A program made the translations under genes and the position numbers. DNA of 44,432 nucleotides from Bacteroides sp. UBA1317. Its GTDB lineage: Bacteria > Bacteroidota > Bacteroidia > Bacteroidales > Bacteroidaceae. The notes under the pieces were generated by a model. It was not told the origin of the DNA and searched no databases. It saw nothing but the letters and a program-made list of their open reading frames with translations. The stretch spans positions 1 through 44,432 of the forward strand of contig DBTL01000007.1 in assembly GCA_002307035.1 (NCBI GenBank). The letters are read 5' to 3'. Position 1 is the first letter of the stretch. Each line of letters begins with the position of its first letter. Positions 16,227 through 25,763 of this stretch are shown here, in pieces.

Positions 16227-17552
16227 TTATATACTTTTTAAATGATTGATTATCTTATTCATCTCATCAATAAGCTCTCTCATTTGTCCTTCGGAGACAT
16301 TGAACTCCTCTTGTAACACAGGGCGAATCCGAACGAAAAACCGGTGTATTGCCTCTTCCTCCATTCCGGTTTTTGTCGCAATCTTAGCTGCAAGCCAAGC
16401 GTCATCATCAACATTTTCTACGTTAATTTGAAGGCTCTTTCGCAAGGTTTCAGCAAAAAAGATAAACTTCTTGCGTACCAGATCAGAGTAATCCTTTTTC
16501 TGAAAATACAGCGTTCCAATCAGTTGAACGAACTCCAGCCTTTTATTAGCCGGTGGCCTTACCACAGGGATTGCTCTTTGCCTGCGCCGAGCCGTAAATG
16601 CCATAAAGAGAAGCGAAACAATGACTGTGAGATACAATGCCCAGCGAAGTGGAGGACGAGATAAGAAATAGCGAAAAGGAGACTGTTCTCCTTGCGCAGT
16701 GACAGAATAGGCTTCGGTTCGCACAAGAGGAAGATCTTTAGCCGTAGACAAAACACGAAACAAAAAGGCGGCGTTGTGCCCATCAAGCATACCGTAGTTG
16801 GTAAACAGCAAGGGAGTACTAACTAATATAATTTCGCCTTCACCTGTCTTTCTGGAAAGCACCACCGCACCCGATCTTGTCGTTGAACCATCAATAGAAT
16901 CTCTACGAACAATGCGCTTTTTGCTTCCGGTGGAATCTTTGGCCATTTCAAGCATATGCGAAGCGATTTCCTCTCGTCTGGTCAAACGATTGTTTGCCAA
17001 CATCTGAAAAGTAGAATCGGATTTAACAAAAAAACCGGCACATAGTTGCGAATAAAAACTATAGACTTGTGAAGTATAAGTAGAGTCGCCCACCCATTGA
17101 AGTGTATCACGAGTTAGAAGCATGGAAGACGCTTGTCGTTTCAAAGAAGAAGGATTAAAATAACTGTACGACACCCCAAAGCCCAAGGTATCACATAACA
17201 AGGAACTAAAAGAAGAAGCAACCAATATCAGTTTGTTGCCCCGCTCGACTAATCGCATCACCGCAGCAACATCTACCTGCCTCAAATCGATATCCTGAGC
17301 TACAACCAAAATAGCTCTACGGGATGTAGTATCATTAGTAGAAATCTGATAAAATGTTTCTTTGGAAAGTGAATAACCCTTCGGCATAGACAATGAAAGT
17401 ACATCGTCAAAAACAGCACAACCAAATGGTTGCTTGTCGTATCGGCTGAAAGTGGGCGTCCATATAAATTGCTTAGGTAAGTGATATTCCGTCCAAACCA
17501 TTACTCCGAGAAACAACAAGATGAAAAGAATGAAGAGGTGACTACTTTTCAT
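16227..17552 (-). CDS. DUF4350-type membrane protein
   Basis: 441 residues. An N-terminal membrane helix (about 5-20), then an extracytoplasmic-type domain of about 290 residues with the family pattern (PFGCAVFDDVLS, ILVVAQDIDL, NKLILVASSFSSLLCD), a second helix near residues 305-325, and a cytosolic helical tail containing RPPANKRLEFVQLIGTLYFQ. This layout is that of the DUF4350 proteins found with MoxR and DUF4129 genes. The domain resembles a GATase-like/ThuA-like fold used for ligand binding, which is family-level inference. It overlaps the upstream DUF4129 gene by 11 bp. Confidence 0.82.
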   Translation of the reverse strand: MKSSHLFILFILLFLGVMVWTEYHLPKQFIWTPTFSRYDKQPFGCAVFDDVLSLSMPKGYSLSKETFYQISTNDTTSRRAILVVAQDIDLRQVDVAAVMRLVERGNKLILVASSFSSLLCDTLGFGVSYSYFNPSSLKRQASSMLLTRDTLQWVGDSTYTSQVYSFYSQLCAGFFVKSDSTFQMLANNRLTRREEIASHMLEMAKDSTGSKKRIVRRDSIDGSTTRSGAVVLSRKTGEGEIILVSTPLLFTNYGMLDGHNAAFLFRVLSTAKDLPLVRTEAYSVTAQGEQSPFRYFLSRPPLRWALYLTVIVSLLFMAFTARRRQRAIPVVRPPANKRLEFVQLIGTLYFQKKDYSDLVRKKFIFFAETLRKSLQINVENVDDDAWLAAKIATKTGMEEEAIHRFFVRIRPVLQEEFNVSEGQMRELIDEMNKIINHLKSI

Positions 17553-18171
17553 CCCACCCTCCTTTCATCATTTCTTGTTGCAAGGCTTTCATTTCACGAA
17601 ATTCAGATTCGAAGACCTCAAAATTACCGTAACGTGCCCTAAGGAAACGATTGGTTAGTCTTCTGAAAGAGAAGCGCTGTTCTTCTACCTTAATCTCATA
17701 GATATATTCGGTAGGAGTTTTGTAAAGTTGCCAATCTATCCGACCTTCGTCCGCCAGCCACTTTAGTGTTTGTAAATAGAGCAAACGGGAAGCTTCCTTA
17801 AAATCATCTCGTAAAAGAGCGTCTGCGATTTCTTTCTCAAAGTCCACTCCATATATGGTATCATTTTCAATACTGTATGGCACAGCATATTTGCGTGAAC
17901 GCATAAACAATTCGGGACGTTTACGGTATACGAACCAAACAATCAGGACGACAATAAGCAGTAAGAGTACGATCAACACAACTCCGGTATATTTAGAAGC
18001 AAAAGTGTGGCCGAATATTTTGCTCAGCCAGTCGCCAAACCAGGACGAGACCCATTGAATAAGATCCATTTCAGGCTTTACCAATTCACGGTTATAGTCG
18101 AAATCGGGGTCGGACTGCCATACAGCAATTCGCCCCGTGTCACAAATCAAGGTATCGGTTATCTGCTTCAT
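17542..18171 (-). CDS. DUF4129-type membrane protein
   Basis: 209 residues. An N-terminal segment outside the membrane (about 1-60), one membrane helix (about 62-82, VVLIVLLLLIVVLIVWFVY), a basic stop-transfer sequence, then a helical cytosolic domain with FKEASRLLYLQTLKWLADEG and FRRLTNRFLRARYGNFEV, as in the C-terminal DUF4129 domain usually seen fused to or beside transglutaminase-like and MoxR-linked proteins. Starts 13 bp after the upstream membrane-protein gene and overlaps DUF4350. Confidence 0.82.
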   Translation of the reverse strand: MKQITDTLICDTGRIAVWQSDPDFDYNRELVKPEMDLIQWVSSWFGDWLSKIFGHTFASKYTGVVLIVLLLLIVVLIVWFVYRKRPELFMRSRKYAVPYSIENDTIYGVDFEKEIADALLRDDFKEASRLLYLQTLKWLADEGRIDWQLYKTPTEYIYEIKVEEQRFSFRRLTNRFLRARYGNFEVFESEFREMKALQQEMMKGGWDEK

Positions 18172-18184
18172 CCAATACTACTGA

Positions 18185-19123
18185 TCAAAGCTGCTCAAAT
18201 TTATCAATATCACTCTCTACGGAAACATTTCCTACTACCTCATTGGCATGCGCATACTGATAAGCCAAGCCAACAAGAGTAAAAGTCATAGCCAAATACA
18301 TACCAAATGACTGCAATACAGCTAATAAATAAACAAGCAGATTATACAAAGGAGAGACTCCCACGGCACTGCCCGGATCACTTAAAGTGAACATATACTT
18401 CACAATAGTTGCCACATACCAAGGTGTCATAGTAATACCTTGTAATATTCCGGCAATAATCCCCATTATAAACACGATAGCAAAGATACCGCCCCAAGTT
18501 GCAAATCCTAAACGGAATGCTTTAGCAAATGCAGACCATACTCCTACTTTCTCGAACAAATAAATAGGGGGTAAAAGCATTATTGGAATCATGCAAGCTA
18601 TCAGAGCAGGTATTAAGAGAACTAATGACAAAGGCACGAGGCTACCCAAAATAGCAATGAGAGCAAAAACACCTATTGTTATTGGTATAAGCGCAAGCAC
18701 GAGTATAAAATAACGCTTCAGGTTGTGCATCAAAGGAGCTCTCAATTCCTTCATCGTGATCTCCACCAAACGTTCTTCTCTGCTATTGTAAAGTTGAATC
18801 AACGCATACAGCAAAGAAGTTATCAATGCACTACCGATCATGGCACAAAGTATCATTGCTCCATAACTAACAAAAAACATGATTCCAAATGATTCGAGTC
18901 CGGGAGCAACACCGGGATTCTGTTGCAGACTTGCCACATTAAGAGTTCCGGACATTAATCCATTAATGCTTAGAGCTTGTAACAAACACAAAGGAAGCAA
19001 CAGATAAGTAATGTACTTAAGTATTGGTTTCCAGTTTTCTTTAATAAAGTCAAAGGAAGCATTCATTTTTTCTCCGAAATTCCGCTTCGCATAAAAAACA
19101 ATCTTAGTTTTTTGAGTGTCCAT
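18185..19123 (-). CDS. Polytopic membrane protein of the MoxR cluster, unknown
   Basis: 312 residues from the ATG at 19123 (start of MDTQKTKIVFYAKRNFGEKM). A longer frame to 19162 and an internal Met at 19066 are alternatives; 19123 gives a 20-bp overlap with the upstream SpoIIM-type gene, in keeping with the tight packing here. A short cytosolic N-terminus with FDFIKENWKPILKY is followed by about six membrane segments, two of them broad and Gly/Ala-rich. The layout resembles polytopic proteins with a glycerophosphodiester-phosphodiesterase-type membrane domain, but I cannot assign a family. Confidence 0.8.
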   Translation of the reverse strand: MDTQKTKIVFYAKRNFGEKMNASFDFIKENWKPILKYITYLLLPLCLLQALSINGLMSGTLNVASLQQNPGVAPGLESFGIMFFVSYGAMILCAMIGSALITSLLYALIQLYNSREERLVEITMKELRAPLMHNLKRYFILVLALIPITIGVFALIAILGSLVPLSLVLLIPALIACMIPIMLLPPIYLFEKVGVWSAFAKAFRLGFATWGGIFAIVFIMGIIAGILQGITMTPWYVATIVKYMFTLSDPGSAVGVSPLYNLLVYLLAVLQSFGMYLAMTFTLVGLAYQYAHANEVVGNVSVESDIDKFEQL

Positions 19124-20066
19124 GAGATCTTTTATTTGGTAAATAAATATAGTAAAATACAATGAAAGCGATAGAAAGCAAAATCACGCTGAGCCTTAAC
19201 AGATCAGGCAACCAGGTGTGTCGGGTTAGAAATCCTTCTATAAATCCGGCCATAATAAAAATGGGGACTGTACCTATCACTATCTTAAGTCCTTTTTTAG
19301 CTCCATGCTTAAATGAAGTCAGGCGACTATATGTACCGGGGAAAAGCCAACCATTACCCAATGCAATTCCCGCAGCTCCGGCAACAATAATGGCCCATAT
19401 TTCAAGTGTTCCATGCAGCCAAACGGCCAGCATCGATTCAGCAACCAATCCTTTCTGAACAAAGAATGTTTGAAATGCTCCTAACATTACTCCATTTGTA
19501 AAAAGCATATATCCGGTGCCAAAGCTAGTCAATACTCCCATGATAAATACTCTGAAAGAAACGGCGATATTATTGAGAGTAATACCCAAAAACATCGATA
19601 ATTCTCCACTTTGATCATAAACGGCCATCGGTTCTCCACGGGCAATGTTATCTAAAGTCATATCAACATAACCGTTGCCCAAAATGAGCCGAACGAAATT
19701 ATCATCATTTAGTGCAGATAACATTCCGACAAAAGCACTCACTATAAAAATAAGAAATGAGATGAGTAGTTCTTTTCTGGCGGAATACATGACCTGGGGA
19801 ACCTCAGTGCCCCAAAACGTATAAATTCTTGTCCACTTCTCGCGCTTATTACGATAAAGCTTATTATGAAGTGCAGAAGCCAGATTATTAAGGTAAATTG
19901 TGATGCGGGAGTTCGGATAATGAGTTTGTGCAAAAGCCAGATCAGTGGTGATTTCAGTATATACATCTGCAAGCAAGTCAGGACTAAGCACATTAGATTG
20001 CTCAATAGTAGTCTCGGCCTCTTTCCATCTAGTTATATTCAGACGTATAAATGTTACTTCTTTCAT
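19104..20066 (-). CDS. SpoIIM / DUF95 family membrane protein
   Basis: 320 residues. A soluble N-terminal helical region (about 1-95, RWKEAETTIEQ ... PQVMYSARKELL) precedes five or so membrane segments, with the family motif HGTLEIWAIIVAGAAG near residues 218-233 and FGTGYMLFTNGVMLGAF before it. In spore formers SpoIIM joins the DMP peptidoglycan-remodelling complex at engulfment. This organism is not a spore former, so the shared fold and the MoxR cluster point to another envelope role. First gene of the leftward cluster. Confidence 0.9.
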   Translation of the reverse strand: MKEVTFIRLNITRWKEAETTIEQSNVLSPDLLADVYTEITTDLAFAQTHYPNSRITIYLNNLASALHNKLYRNKREKWTRIYTFWGTEVPQVMYSARKELLISFLIFIVSAFVGMLSALNDDNFVRLILGNGYVDMTLDNIARGEPMAVYDQSGELSMFLGITLNNIAVSFRVFIMGVLTSFGTGYMLFTNGVMLGAFQTFFVQKGLVAESMLAVWLHGTLEIWAIIVAGAAGIALGNGWLFPGTYSRLTSFKHGAKKGLKIVIGTVPIFIMAGFIEGFLTRHTWLPDLLRLSVILLSIAFIVFYYIYLPNKRSHGHSKN

Positions 20067-20109
20067 GATGTCCCTAAAATCAGGAAAAACTTTTCTTTGA
20101 TACTGAAAG

Positions 20110-20137
20110 CAAAAGTAAGGGAATTATAATATATTTG
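20110..20137. promoter_or_regulatory. Divergent promoter pair between the MoxR cluster and the RDD gene
   Basis: Leftward -7 box TACTTTTG (reverse complement of 20110-20117) and rightward -7 box TATATTTG (20130-20137). Starts near 20103 and 20144 would give leaders of about 37 nt and 24 nt. The shared 100-bp region suggests joint control of the six-gene cluster and the RDD gene. Confidence 0.55.
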
Positions 20138-20167
20138 CAATCGAATACGTAAAATATTTAGCAATTA

Positions 20168-20905
20168 ATGTCAGAATCGAATATTTTAACCGGGCAGTTT
20201 GTCCAGATAGACCAAACACCCGCAAGTGCAGGCGAACGGATATTGGCTCGCTCCATTGATATTATCCTGCTTATCGTTTATATTTTAGCCACTGTCACCT
20301 TTCTGGAGTCTGTAAACAGAAGCATTTCGAGCACAGCAAATACATTACTACTTCTCGTCTTATACTTGCCGGCCTTCTGCTACTCACTGTTATGTGAAGT
20401 TTTTAATCAAGGGCAAAGTGTGGGGAAACGTATTTTAGGTATACGTGTGGTGAAGATAGATGGTTCAACTCCTACTATAAGCTCATACTTGCTCCGTTGG
20501 CTTTTGTTTCTTGTGGATGTTCCTCTAACCAGTGGGTTGGGCTTATTGGTGATATTGCTTACCAAGAATAAACAAAGGATAGGTGATCTGGCTGCAGGTA
20601 CCATGGTTATCAAGGAACAAAACTATAAAAAGATACAAGTAAGCTTAGACGAATTCAATTATTTAAGGGAAGATTACCATCCAACTTATGTACAAGCGGC
20701 GGACTTATCATTAGAGCAAATTAATGTCGTAGCAAAAGCACTCGATAGCAAAAATAGCAATAGAGAATCACACATTGCCTTGTTAGCTTCCAAACTGCGA
20801 AACATGCTAGGCATAAGCACTCCAATTAAAAACGATGAACATTTCTTGCAAACAATTGTGAGAGATTATCAATATTATGCAATGGAAGATCATACATTTA
20901 TATAA
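20168..20905 (+). CDS. RDD family membrane protein
   Basis: 245 residues. The RDD domain fills residues about 15-155 with ERILARSIDIILLIVYIL (the Arg/Asp motif of helix 1), GQSVGKRILGIRVVKIDG after helix 2, and KQRIGDLAAGTMVI after the last helix. There are about four membrane segments. The remaining C-terminal 90 residues are soluble and helical (DLSLEQINVVAKALDSKNS). RDD proteins are transport-like and rarely characterised. It shares a promoter region with the MoxR cluster and ends at a strong terminator. Confidence 0.9.
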   Translation: MSESNILTGQFVQIDQTPASAGERILARSIDIILLIVYILATVTFLESVNRSISSTANTLLLLVLYLPAFCYSLLCEVFNQGQSVGKRILGIRVVKIDGSTPTISSYLLRWLLFLVDVPLTSGLGLLVILLTKNKQRIGDLAAGTMVIKEQNYKKIQVSLDEFNYLREDYHPTYVQAADLSLEQINVVAKALDSKNSNRESHIALLASKLRNMLGISTPIKNDEHFLQTIVRDYQYYAMEDHTFI

Positions 20906-20910
20906 AAAAG

Positions 20911-20958
20911 AAAGCCGAGGCTGATATCGTTATTAACACCAGCCTCGGCTTTTTTTTA
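20911..20958. terminator. Bidirectional terminator between the RDD gene and the acidic-protein gene
   Basis: AAGCCGAGGCTG pairs with CAGCCTCGGCTT across about 20 nt. An A run precedes it and a T run follows, so it can act on both converging transcripts. Confidence 0.88.
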
Positions 20959-20977
20959 TATCTATGGTGAGACAGGA

Positions 20978-21313
20978 CTATTCTACTTCTCCCAAAGAGT
21001 CGCCATATTCCATCTCTCCCTGAACAACAAAAAGAATTTCTTCGGGATCATATTCACCCATTTCATCTTTTTTAGCCTCTTTTACAATGTAATCGGCCAC
21101 TAGTTCCAAGTCAATGTCTACATAACCTTCTGCATCAGGTTCAGCATCAAGAATGCCACTCTCAGTATAATACTCGTCGATAAGGTCTAAGAAATAGAGC
21201 AACTCATCATCGGAAAACTTACTTTTAAGTTCCTGCGGTAGATAGTTTTTAATGTACGCAATGGTTTTATCATCATCAGCGTAATCAGACCAAATATCCT
21301 CTTCCTGTCCCAT
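20978..21313 (-). CDS. Conserved acidic protein, unknown
   Basis: 111 residues with a strong negative charge (DIWSDYADDDKT near the start, GEMEYGDSLGEVE at the end) and no membrane segment, so a cytosolic protein. The middle (LPQELKSKFSDDELLYFLDL) is helical. I recognise no domain. It begins 8 bp after trxA on the same strand and so is probably cotranscribed with it. Confidence 0.78.
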   Translation of the reverse strand: MGQEEDIWSDYADDDKTIAYIKNYLPQELKSKFSDDELLYFLDLIDEYYTESGILDAEPDAEGYVDIDLELVADYIVKEAKKDEMGEYDPEEILFVVQGEMEYGDSLGEVE

Positions 21314-21321
21314 ACTATAAA

Positions 21322-21636
21322 TTAGATTAATGCTTTTACTTTGCTCTCAAAAACACTTTTGGCCACAGCACCTACTTGTTTGTCAACAACCTCACCATTC
21401 TTAAAGAACAGCACGGTAGGTATATTGCGAATGCCATAAGTTGCAGGCAGTTCTGTATTTTCGTCTACATCACATTTGCCGATGATCACTTGTCCGTCAT
21501 ACTCTTTAGCCAATTCTTCAATGATGGGGCCTACCATCTTACAAGGGCCACACCAAGGTGCCCAAAAATCAATTACAACAGGTTTTCCTTCTGCTAGTAC
21601 ACCTTCAACATTGGTGTCGGTAATTTCTAAAGCCAT
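21322..21636 (-). CDS. trxA: Thioredoxin
   Basis: 104 residues, a normal single-domain thioredoxin without signal peptide. The redox centre is FWAPWCGPCKM with Cys29 and Cys32, the cis-Pro is in RNIPTVLFF, and the buried Asp is at VIDFWA. It reduces cytosolic disulfides. It lies between dnaE upstream (190-bp gap) and the acidic-protein gene. Confidence 0.97.
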   Translation of the reverse strand: MALEITDTNVEGVLAEGKPVVIDFWAPWCGPCKMVGPIIEELAKEYDGQVIIGKCDVDENTELPATYGIRNIPTVLFFKNGEVVDKQVGAVAKSVFESKVKALI

Positions 21637-21827
21637 ACTCTTATCTTATTATTATATTAATTAAATATATCTAGTTATATTAATACCATAACGTTGGTAA
21701 AGTTACGAAAGTTCTCAAAACAGACGAATAAAGATAGAAAAAACTCTTCCCTTTTTCGTTCAACTTTCAGTAACAAAGAAAAACGTCGTTCTTTACTTCA
21801 TATCATTGACATATCCGGAACTTGTTT

Positions 21828-24800
21828 TTAATTTATGTAAAAGCCTAGTTCGGGCCGCTCATCAAGATAAGAGACTAACTCCTTACCAATCGAAAGCTTG
21901 ATAGGACGAGAAACAAATTCTACAGCCATATTACTTTCCGTATCGGTTACTTTAAAATAAAGTTCCGTATTCCCCGACTTTTCCTTGATTAACGTACTTA
22001 AGTCTGTTATCAAAGCCTTGTTTAGCTCAATCAATGGAAGAGTAATCGTTATTTTCTTAACGAGTTCTTCTTTCACATCCGAAAGAAATTCTATTGACGT
22101 AATTTTAATCTCTAGCTCGTCCTGCTTCCATTGTTTGGCCTGGCATCGCGCATGAATATATAGAAAAGTACCTTCCGTCATGAAATACCCCTGATATGTA
22201 GCCCAATCATTGCCAAAGAATGGAAGTTCCGCCGACCCTGAATAGTCCTCAAGACGAACAATGCCATACGGATTTCCGTTTTTTGTAACGCCACGACGCA
22301 CGCTGGTTACAATTCCTCCCATTGTAATCTGTCTCCCTGCCAATTCAGCTTTATTCTCCAGATCGGACATACGAGTGTTACAAACATGTTGAAGAATAAT
22401 CGCATATTCATCTAAGGGATGAGCTGAAAGGTATATGCCAACAAGTTCCCGTTCTTTGTTCAAACGCTCCAAATCCGTCCAAGGTTGAGCCATAGGTATC
22501 TCAGGAGTGGCAATATCAATCACGTTTTCACCTCCGAAGAGTGAATTTGTTGCTGCCGCCTTATCTGCCTGATAACGGTTGCCATAGCGCACCAAGACTT
22601 CGAGGAATGGTTCAGCCTTCGCATTCACAGCAAAATACTGTTCACGTTTCAGTTCAGGAAAACTATCGAATCCACCCGCCAATGCAAGAGATTCAAGATT
22701 CTTCTTGTTACAAGCATTCAAGTTAACACGTTGCACAAAATCAAAAATTCCTTTGAAAGGGCCATTTGCTCTACGTTCATCAACAATACACTGTACGGCG
22801 TTCTCACCCACTCCCTTCACAGCACCCAGACCGAAACGGATGTTTCCCTCGTCATTCACAGTAAACTTATGATTACTCTCATTCACATCCGGCCCCAGCA
22901 CCTCAATGCTCATCGTTTTACATTCGTCCATCAACTTAGTGATATCGGTAATGTTGGAGATATTGCGACTCATCACGGCTGCCATATACTCTGCAGGATA
23001 GTTCGCTTTCAGAAAGGCTGTTTGATAAGCCACCCAAGAATAGCATGTAGCATGAGATTTATTAAAGGCATAAGAAGCAAACTTCTCCCAGTCAGTCCAT
23101 ATCTTTTCAAGCACTTTAGGATCATGTCCGTTCTTTCGTCCTCCTTCAATAAACTGTGGTTTCATGTGATCAAGCTTGTCACGCAACTTCTTACCCATCG
23201 CCTTACGAAGTGCATCGGATTCACCACGAGTGAAATCGGCTAACAGGCGGGACAAAAGCATCACCTGTTCTTGATAGACTGTTATGCCATACGTATCTTT
23301 AAGATACTTTTCCATAACGGGAATATCATATTCAATAGGTTTACGCCCATGCTTACGATCAATAAAATCAGGGATATAATCCATTGGCCCCGGACGATAA
23401 AGAGCATTCATCGCTATAAGGTCTTCGAAAGTAGTTGGCTGCAACTCACGCAGATACTTCTGCATTCCGGCCGATTCAAACTGAAACGTACCTATCGTTC
23501 GACCATCACTATAAAGTTTGTAAGTCGCCGGATCAGTGGTTGAGATTTGATCAATATCTACTTCTAAACCACGATGAATCCGAACATTTTCTATAGCCTC
23601 TTTAATAATAGATAAAGTCTTCAGACCCAAAAAGTCCATTTTAATAAGACCTGTATCTTCAATAACGGAACCTTCGTACTGAGTAACAAGCATTTTCTCG
23701 CCCGTTTCTTTATCATCGGCAGTACTAACCGGTACCCAGTCTGTTATATCATCACGACAAATAATTGTTCCACAAGCATGTACGCCCGTACCACGTACAT
23801 TTCCTTCAAGCATCTTGGCGTACTTTATCGTATCACGCACCAATGGGTCGGAAGATACTTCTGCAGCCTGCAACTCAGGAACATAAGCTATGGCATTTGT
23901 CAGATTCATTTTTTTATCCGGTATCCTATCAGGAACCAGCTTCGTCAGTCGGTCCGACTCAGACAAAGGAAGTTTTTGTACACGCGCCACATCCTTAATG
24001 GCCAATTTAGTCGCCATTGTACCATACGTAATGATGTGAGCCACCTTTTCCTTACCATACTTCTCCGTCACCCAACGAAGTACCTCTCCACGTCCATCAT
24101 CATCAAAGTCAATATCGATATCAGGCAAAGAAATACGGTCAGGGTTCAGGAAACGTTCAAACAGCAGATCGTATCGGATAGGATCTATCTGAGTAATACC
24201 TAAACAATAAGCAACAGCTGAACCTGCGGCCGAACCACGTCCCGGTCCAACAGAAACACCCATCTCTCGAGCAGCGGTGATGAAGTCTTGCACAATCAGG
24301 AAGTAACCGGGGAAACCCATCGTCTTCATTATATGCAACTCAAAAACCATTCGTTCCTTAACTTCCGGTTCAAGAGGATCGCCATAACGCTTCTTTGCCC
24401 TCTCAAAAGCAAGTTTTTTCAAATAATCGGCTTCAAGTTTAATACGATATAGCTTGTCATAGCCACCCAGTTGCTCTATTTTATCTTCAGCAGCTGACTG
24501 ACTTAGCACCACTTTACCATTCTCGTCCTGAGTAAATTCATCAAAAAGATCCTTCTCCGTATAAGTACGGCGATATTCTTCTTCAGTACCAAAGTCTTCG
24601 GGTATAGCAAAAGTAGGCATAATAGGAGCATGATCAATAGAATAAAATTCCACCTTATCAAGAATCTCCATTGTATTTGTCAATGCCTCAGGAACGTCAG
24701 CAAATAACACACTCATTTCTTCGCGCGTTTTCATCCATTCCTGCTTAGTGTAATGCATACGGTTAGGATCGTCCAGATCCTTTCCGGTGCTGAGACAGAT

Positions 24801-25625
24801 CAAGCGATCATGTGCTTCAGCATGTTCTTCATTCACAAAGTGCACATCATTTGTGCAAATAAGCTTCACATTATATTTTTTTGAGAGCTTCAGCAGATGT
24901 TCATTCACATTCTGCTGCAAAGGATAAGCCTCGTGATTCGCATTAGGAACAAGTGCCTTATGCCGTTGAAGCTCTAAATAAAAATCATCTCCAAATAAGT
25001 TTTTATACCACTGTATAGCTTCTTCGGCATCATCGAACAAGCCTTGAGTTATTTTTTTCGGAATCTCTCCACCCAGGCAGGCTGTTGATATAATGAGGCC
25101 TTCATGATATTTAGCCAACTCATTGCGATCGGTACGAGGGCGCATATAAAAGCCCTCTGTCCAAGCTTTAGAGACTAATTTGATGAGATTGTGATATCCT
25201 TTTTCATTTTTAGCCAGTACCACCAAGTGATAACCACTTTGGTCGGGTTTACCCTCTTTCTTATCAAGCGTACGGCGAGCAACATACATCTCGCAACCAA
25301 TAATCGGTTTAAAGATGCGTTCTTGAGCCGCAGCCATCTTTGCCTTGCAGTCAACAAGCTGTACTTCTTTATCTTCAGCCGCTAAGTCACCGTTTTCAAT
25401 CGCAGCTATTTTCTTCTTTAAATCCTTAATCTCGCTTTTAGGTCCGCCATTTTTCTTATTAACATAGTTGTAGAACTCTTTTATGGCAAACATACTACCA
25501 TGGTCGGTAACGGCTATTCCTTTCATGCCGTCCTTTATTGCTTTATCGACTAAAGCGCTCACACTTGCCTGACCATCAAGAAGAGAATACTGCGTATGGA
25601 CATGTAAGTGAACAAAATCTATCAT
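21828..25625 (-). CDS. dnaE: DNA polymerase III alpha subunit
   Basis: 1265 residues, about 100 longer than E. coli DnaE. This is the replicative polymerase chain. Domains in order: PHP (about 1-340) with HLHVH (6-10), TDHG (40-43) and NDVHF (259-263), all metal-ligand motifs being kept; polymerase core with GPGRGSAAGSA (about 460-470) and the catalytic PDIDIDFDDD (501-510); helix-hairpin-helix region GLGAVKGVGE; OB fold RQITMGGIVTSVRRG. A charged 45-residue insert (about 58-103) interrupts PHP, and a second insert lies near 341-395. The start follows AAGGAG by 11 nt. Confidence 0.97.
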   Translation of the reverse strand: MIDFVHLHVHTQYSLLDGQASVSALVDKAIKDGMKGIAVTDHGSMFAIKEFYNYVNKKNGGPKSEIKDLKKKIAAIENGDLAAEDKEVQLVDCKAKMAAAQERIFKPIIGCEMYVARRTLDKKEGKPDQSGYHLVVLAKNEKGYHNLIKLVSKAWTEGFYMRPRTDRNELAKYHEGLIISTACLGGEIPKKITQGLFDDAEEAIQWYKNLFGDDFYLELQRHKALVPNANHEAYPLQQNVNEHLLKLSKKYNVKLICTNDVHFVNEEHAEAHDRLICLSTGKDLDDPNRMHYTKQEWMKTREEMSVLFADVPEALTNTMEILDKVEFYSIDHAPIMPTFAIPEDFGTEEEYRRTYTEKDLFDEFTQDENGKVVLSQSAAEDKIEQLGGYDKLYRIKLEADYLKKLAFERAKKRYGDPLEPEVKERMVFELHIMKTMGFPGYFLIVQDFITAAREMGVSVGPGRGSAAGSAVAYCLGITQIDPIRYDLLFERFLNPDRISLPDIDIDFDDDGRGEVLRWVTEKYGKEKVAHIITYGTMATKLAIKDVARVQKLPLSESDRLTKLVPDRIPDKKMNLTNAIAYVPELQAAEVSSDPLVRDTIKYAKMLEGNVRGTGVHACGTIICRDDITDWVPVSTADDKETGEKMLVTQYEGSVIEDTGLIKMDFLGLKTLSIIKEAIENVRIHRGLEVDIDQISTTDPATYKLYSDGRTIGTFQFESAGMQKYLRELQPTTFEDLIAMNALYRPGPMDYIPDFIDRKHGRKPIEYDIPVMEKYLKDTYGITVYQEQVMLLSRLLADFTRGESDALRKAMGKKLRDKLDHMKPQFIEGGRKNGHDPKVLEKIWTDWEKFASYAFNKSHATCYSWVAYQTAFLKANYPAEYMAAVMSRNISNITDITKLMDECKTMSIEVLGPDVNESNHKFTVNDEGNIRFGLGAVKGVGENAVQCIVDERRANGPFKGIFDFVQRVNLNACNKKNLESLALAGGFDSFPELKREQYFAVNAKAEPFLEVLVRYGNRYQADKAAATNSLFGGENVIDIATPEIPMAQPWTDLERLNKERELVGIYLSAHPLDEYAIILQHVCNTRMSDLENKAELAGRQITMGGIVTSVRRGVTKNGNPYGIVRLEDYSGSAELPFFGNDWATYQGYFMTEGTFLYIHARCQAKQWKQDELEIKITSIEFLSDVKEELVKKITITLPLIELNKALITDLSTLIKEKSGNTELYFKVTDTESNMAVEFVSRPIKLSIGKELVSYLDERPELGFYIN

Positions 25626-25636
25626 AGTTAATTGAA

Positions 25637-25642
25637 CTCCTT
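25637..25642 (-). promoter_or_regulatory. Shine-Dalgarno-like AAGGAG before dnaE
   Basis: The minus strand reads AAGGAG 11 nt before the dnaE ATG at 25625. Most genes in this window have AT-rich leaders without such a site, so this is unusual here. Confidence 0.4.
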
Positions 25643-25763
25643 ATTATTAATATCAGTGTATAAAAGTACAACGTATGTGCCTATCATCAAAGTTATTTGC
25701 CAAAAAGTTATCAACAAAACGTATTTCTGTCTCCAAATACTTGCTTGCTTTTCAAAATAAACA

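Noticed and set aside
22731..24203. Several rightward open frames of 77-170 codons within dnaE
   Set aside because: All are antisense to the continuous DnaE reading frame, which carries every polymerase motif.
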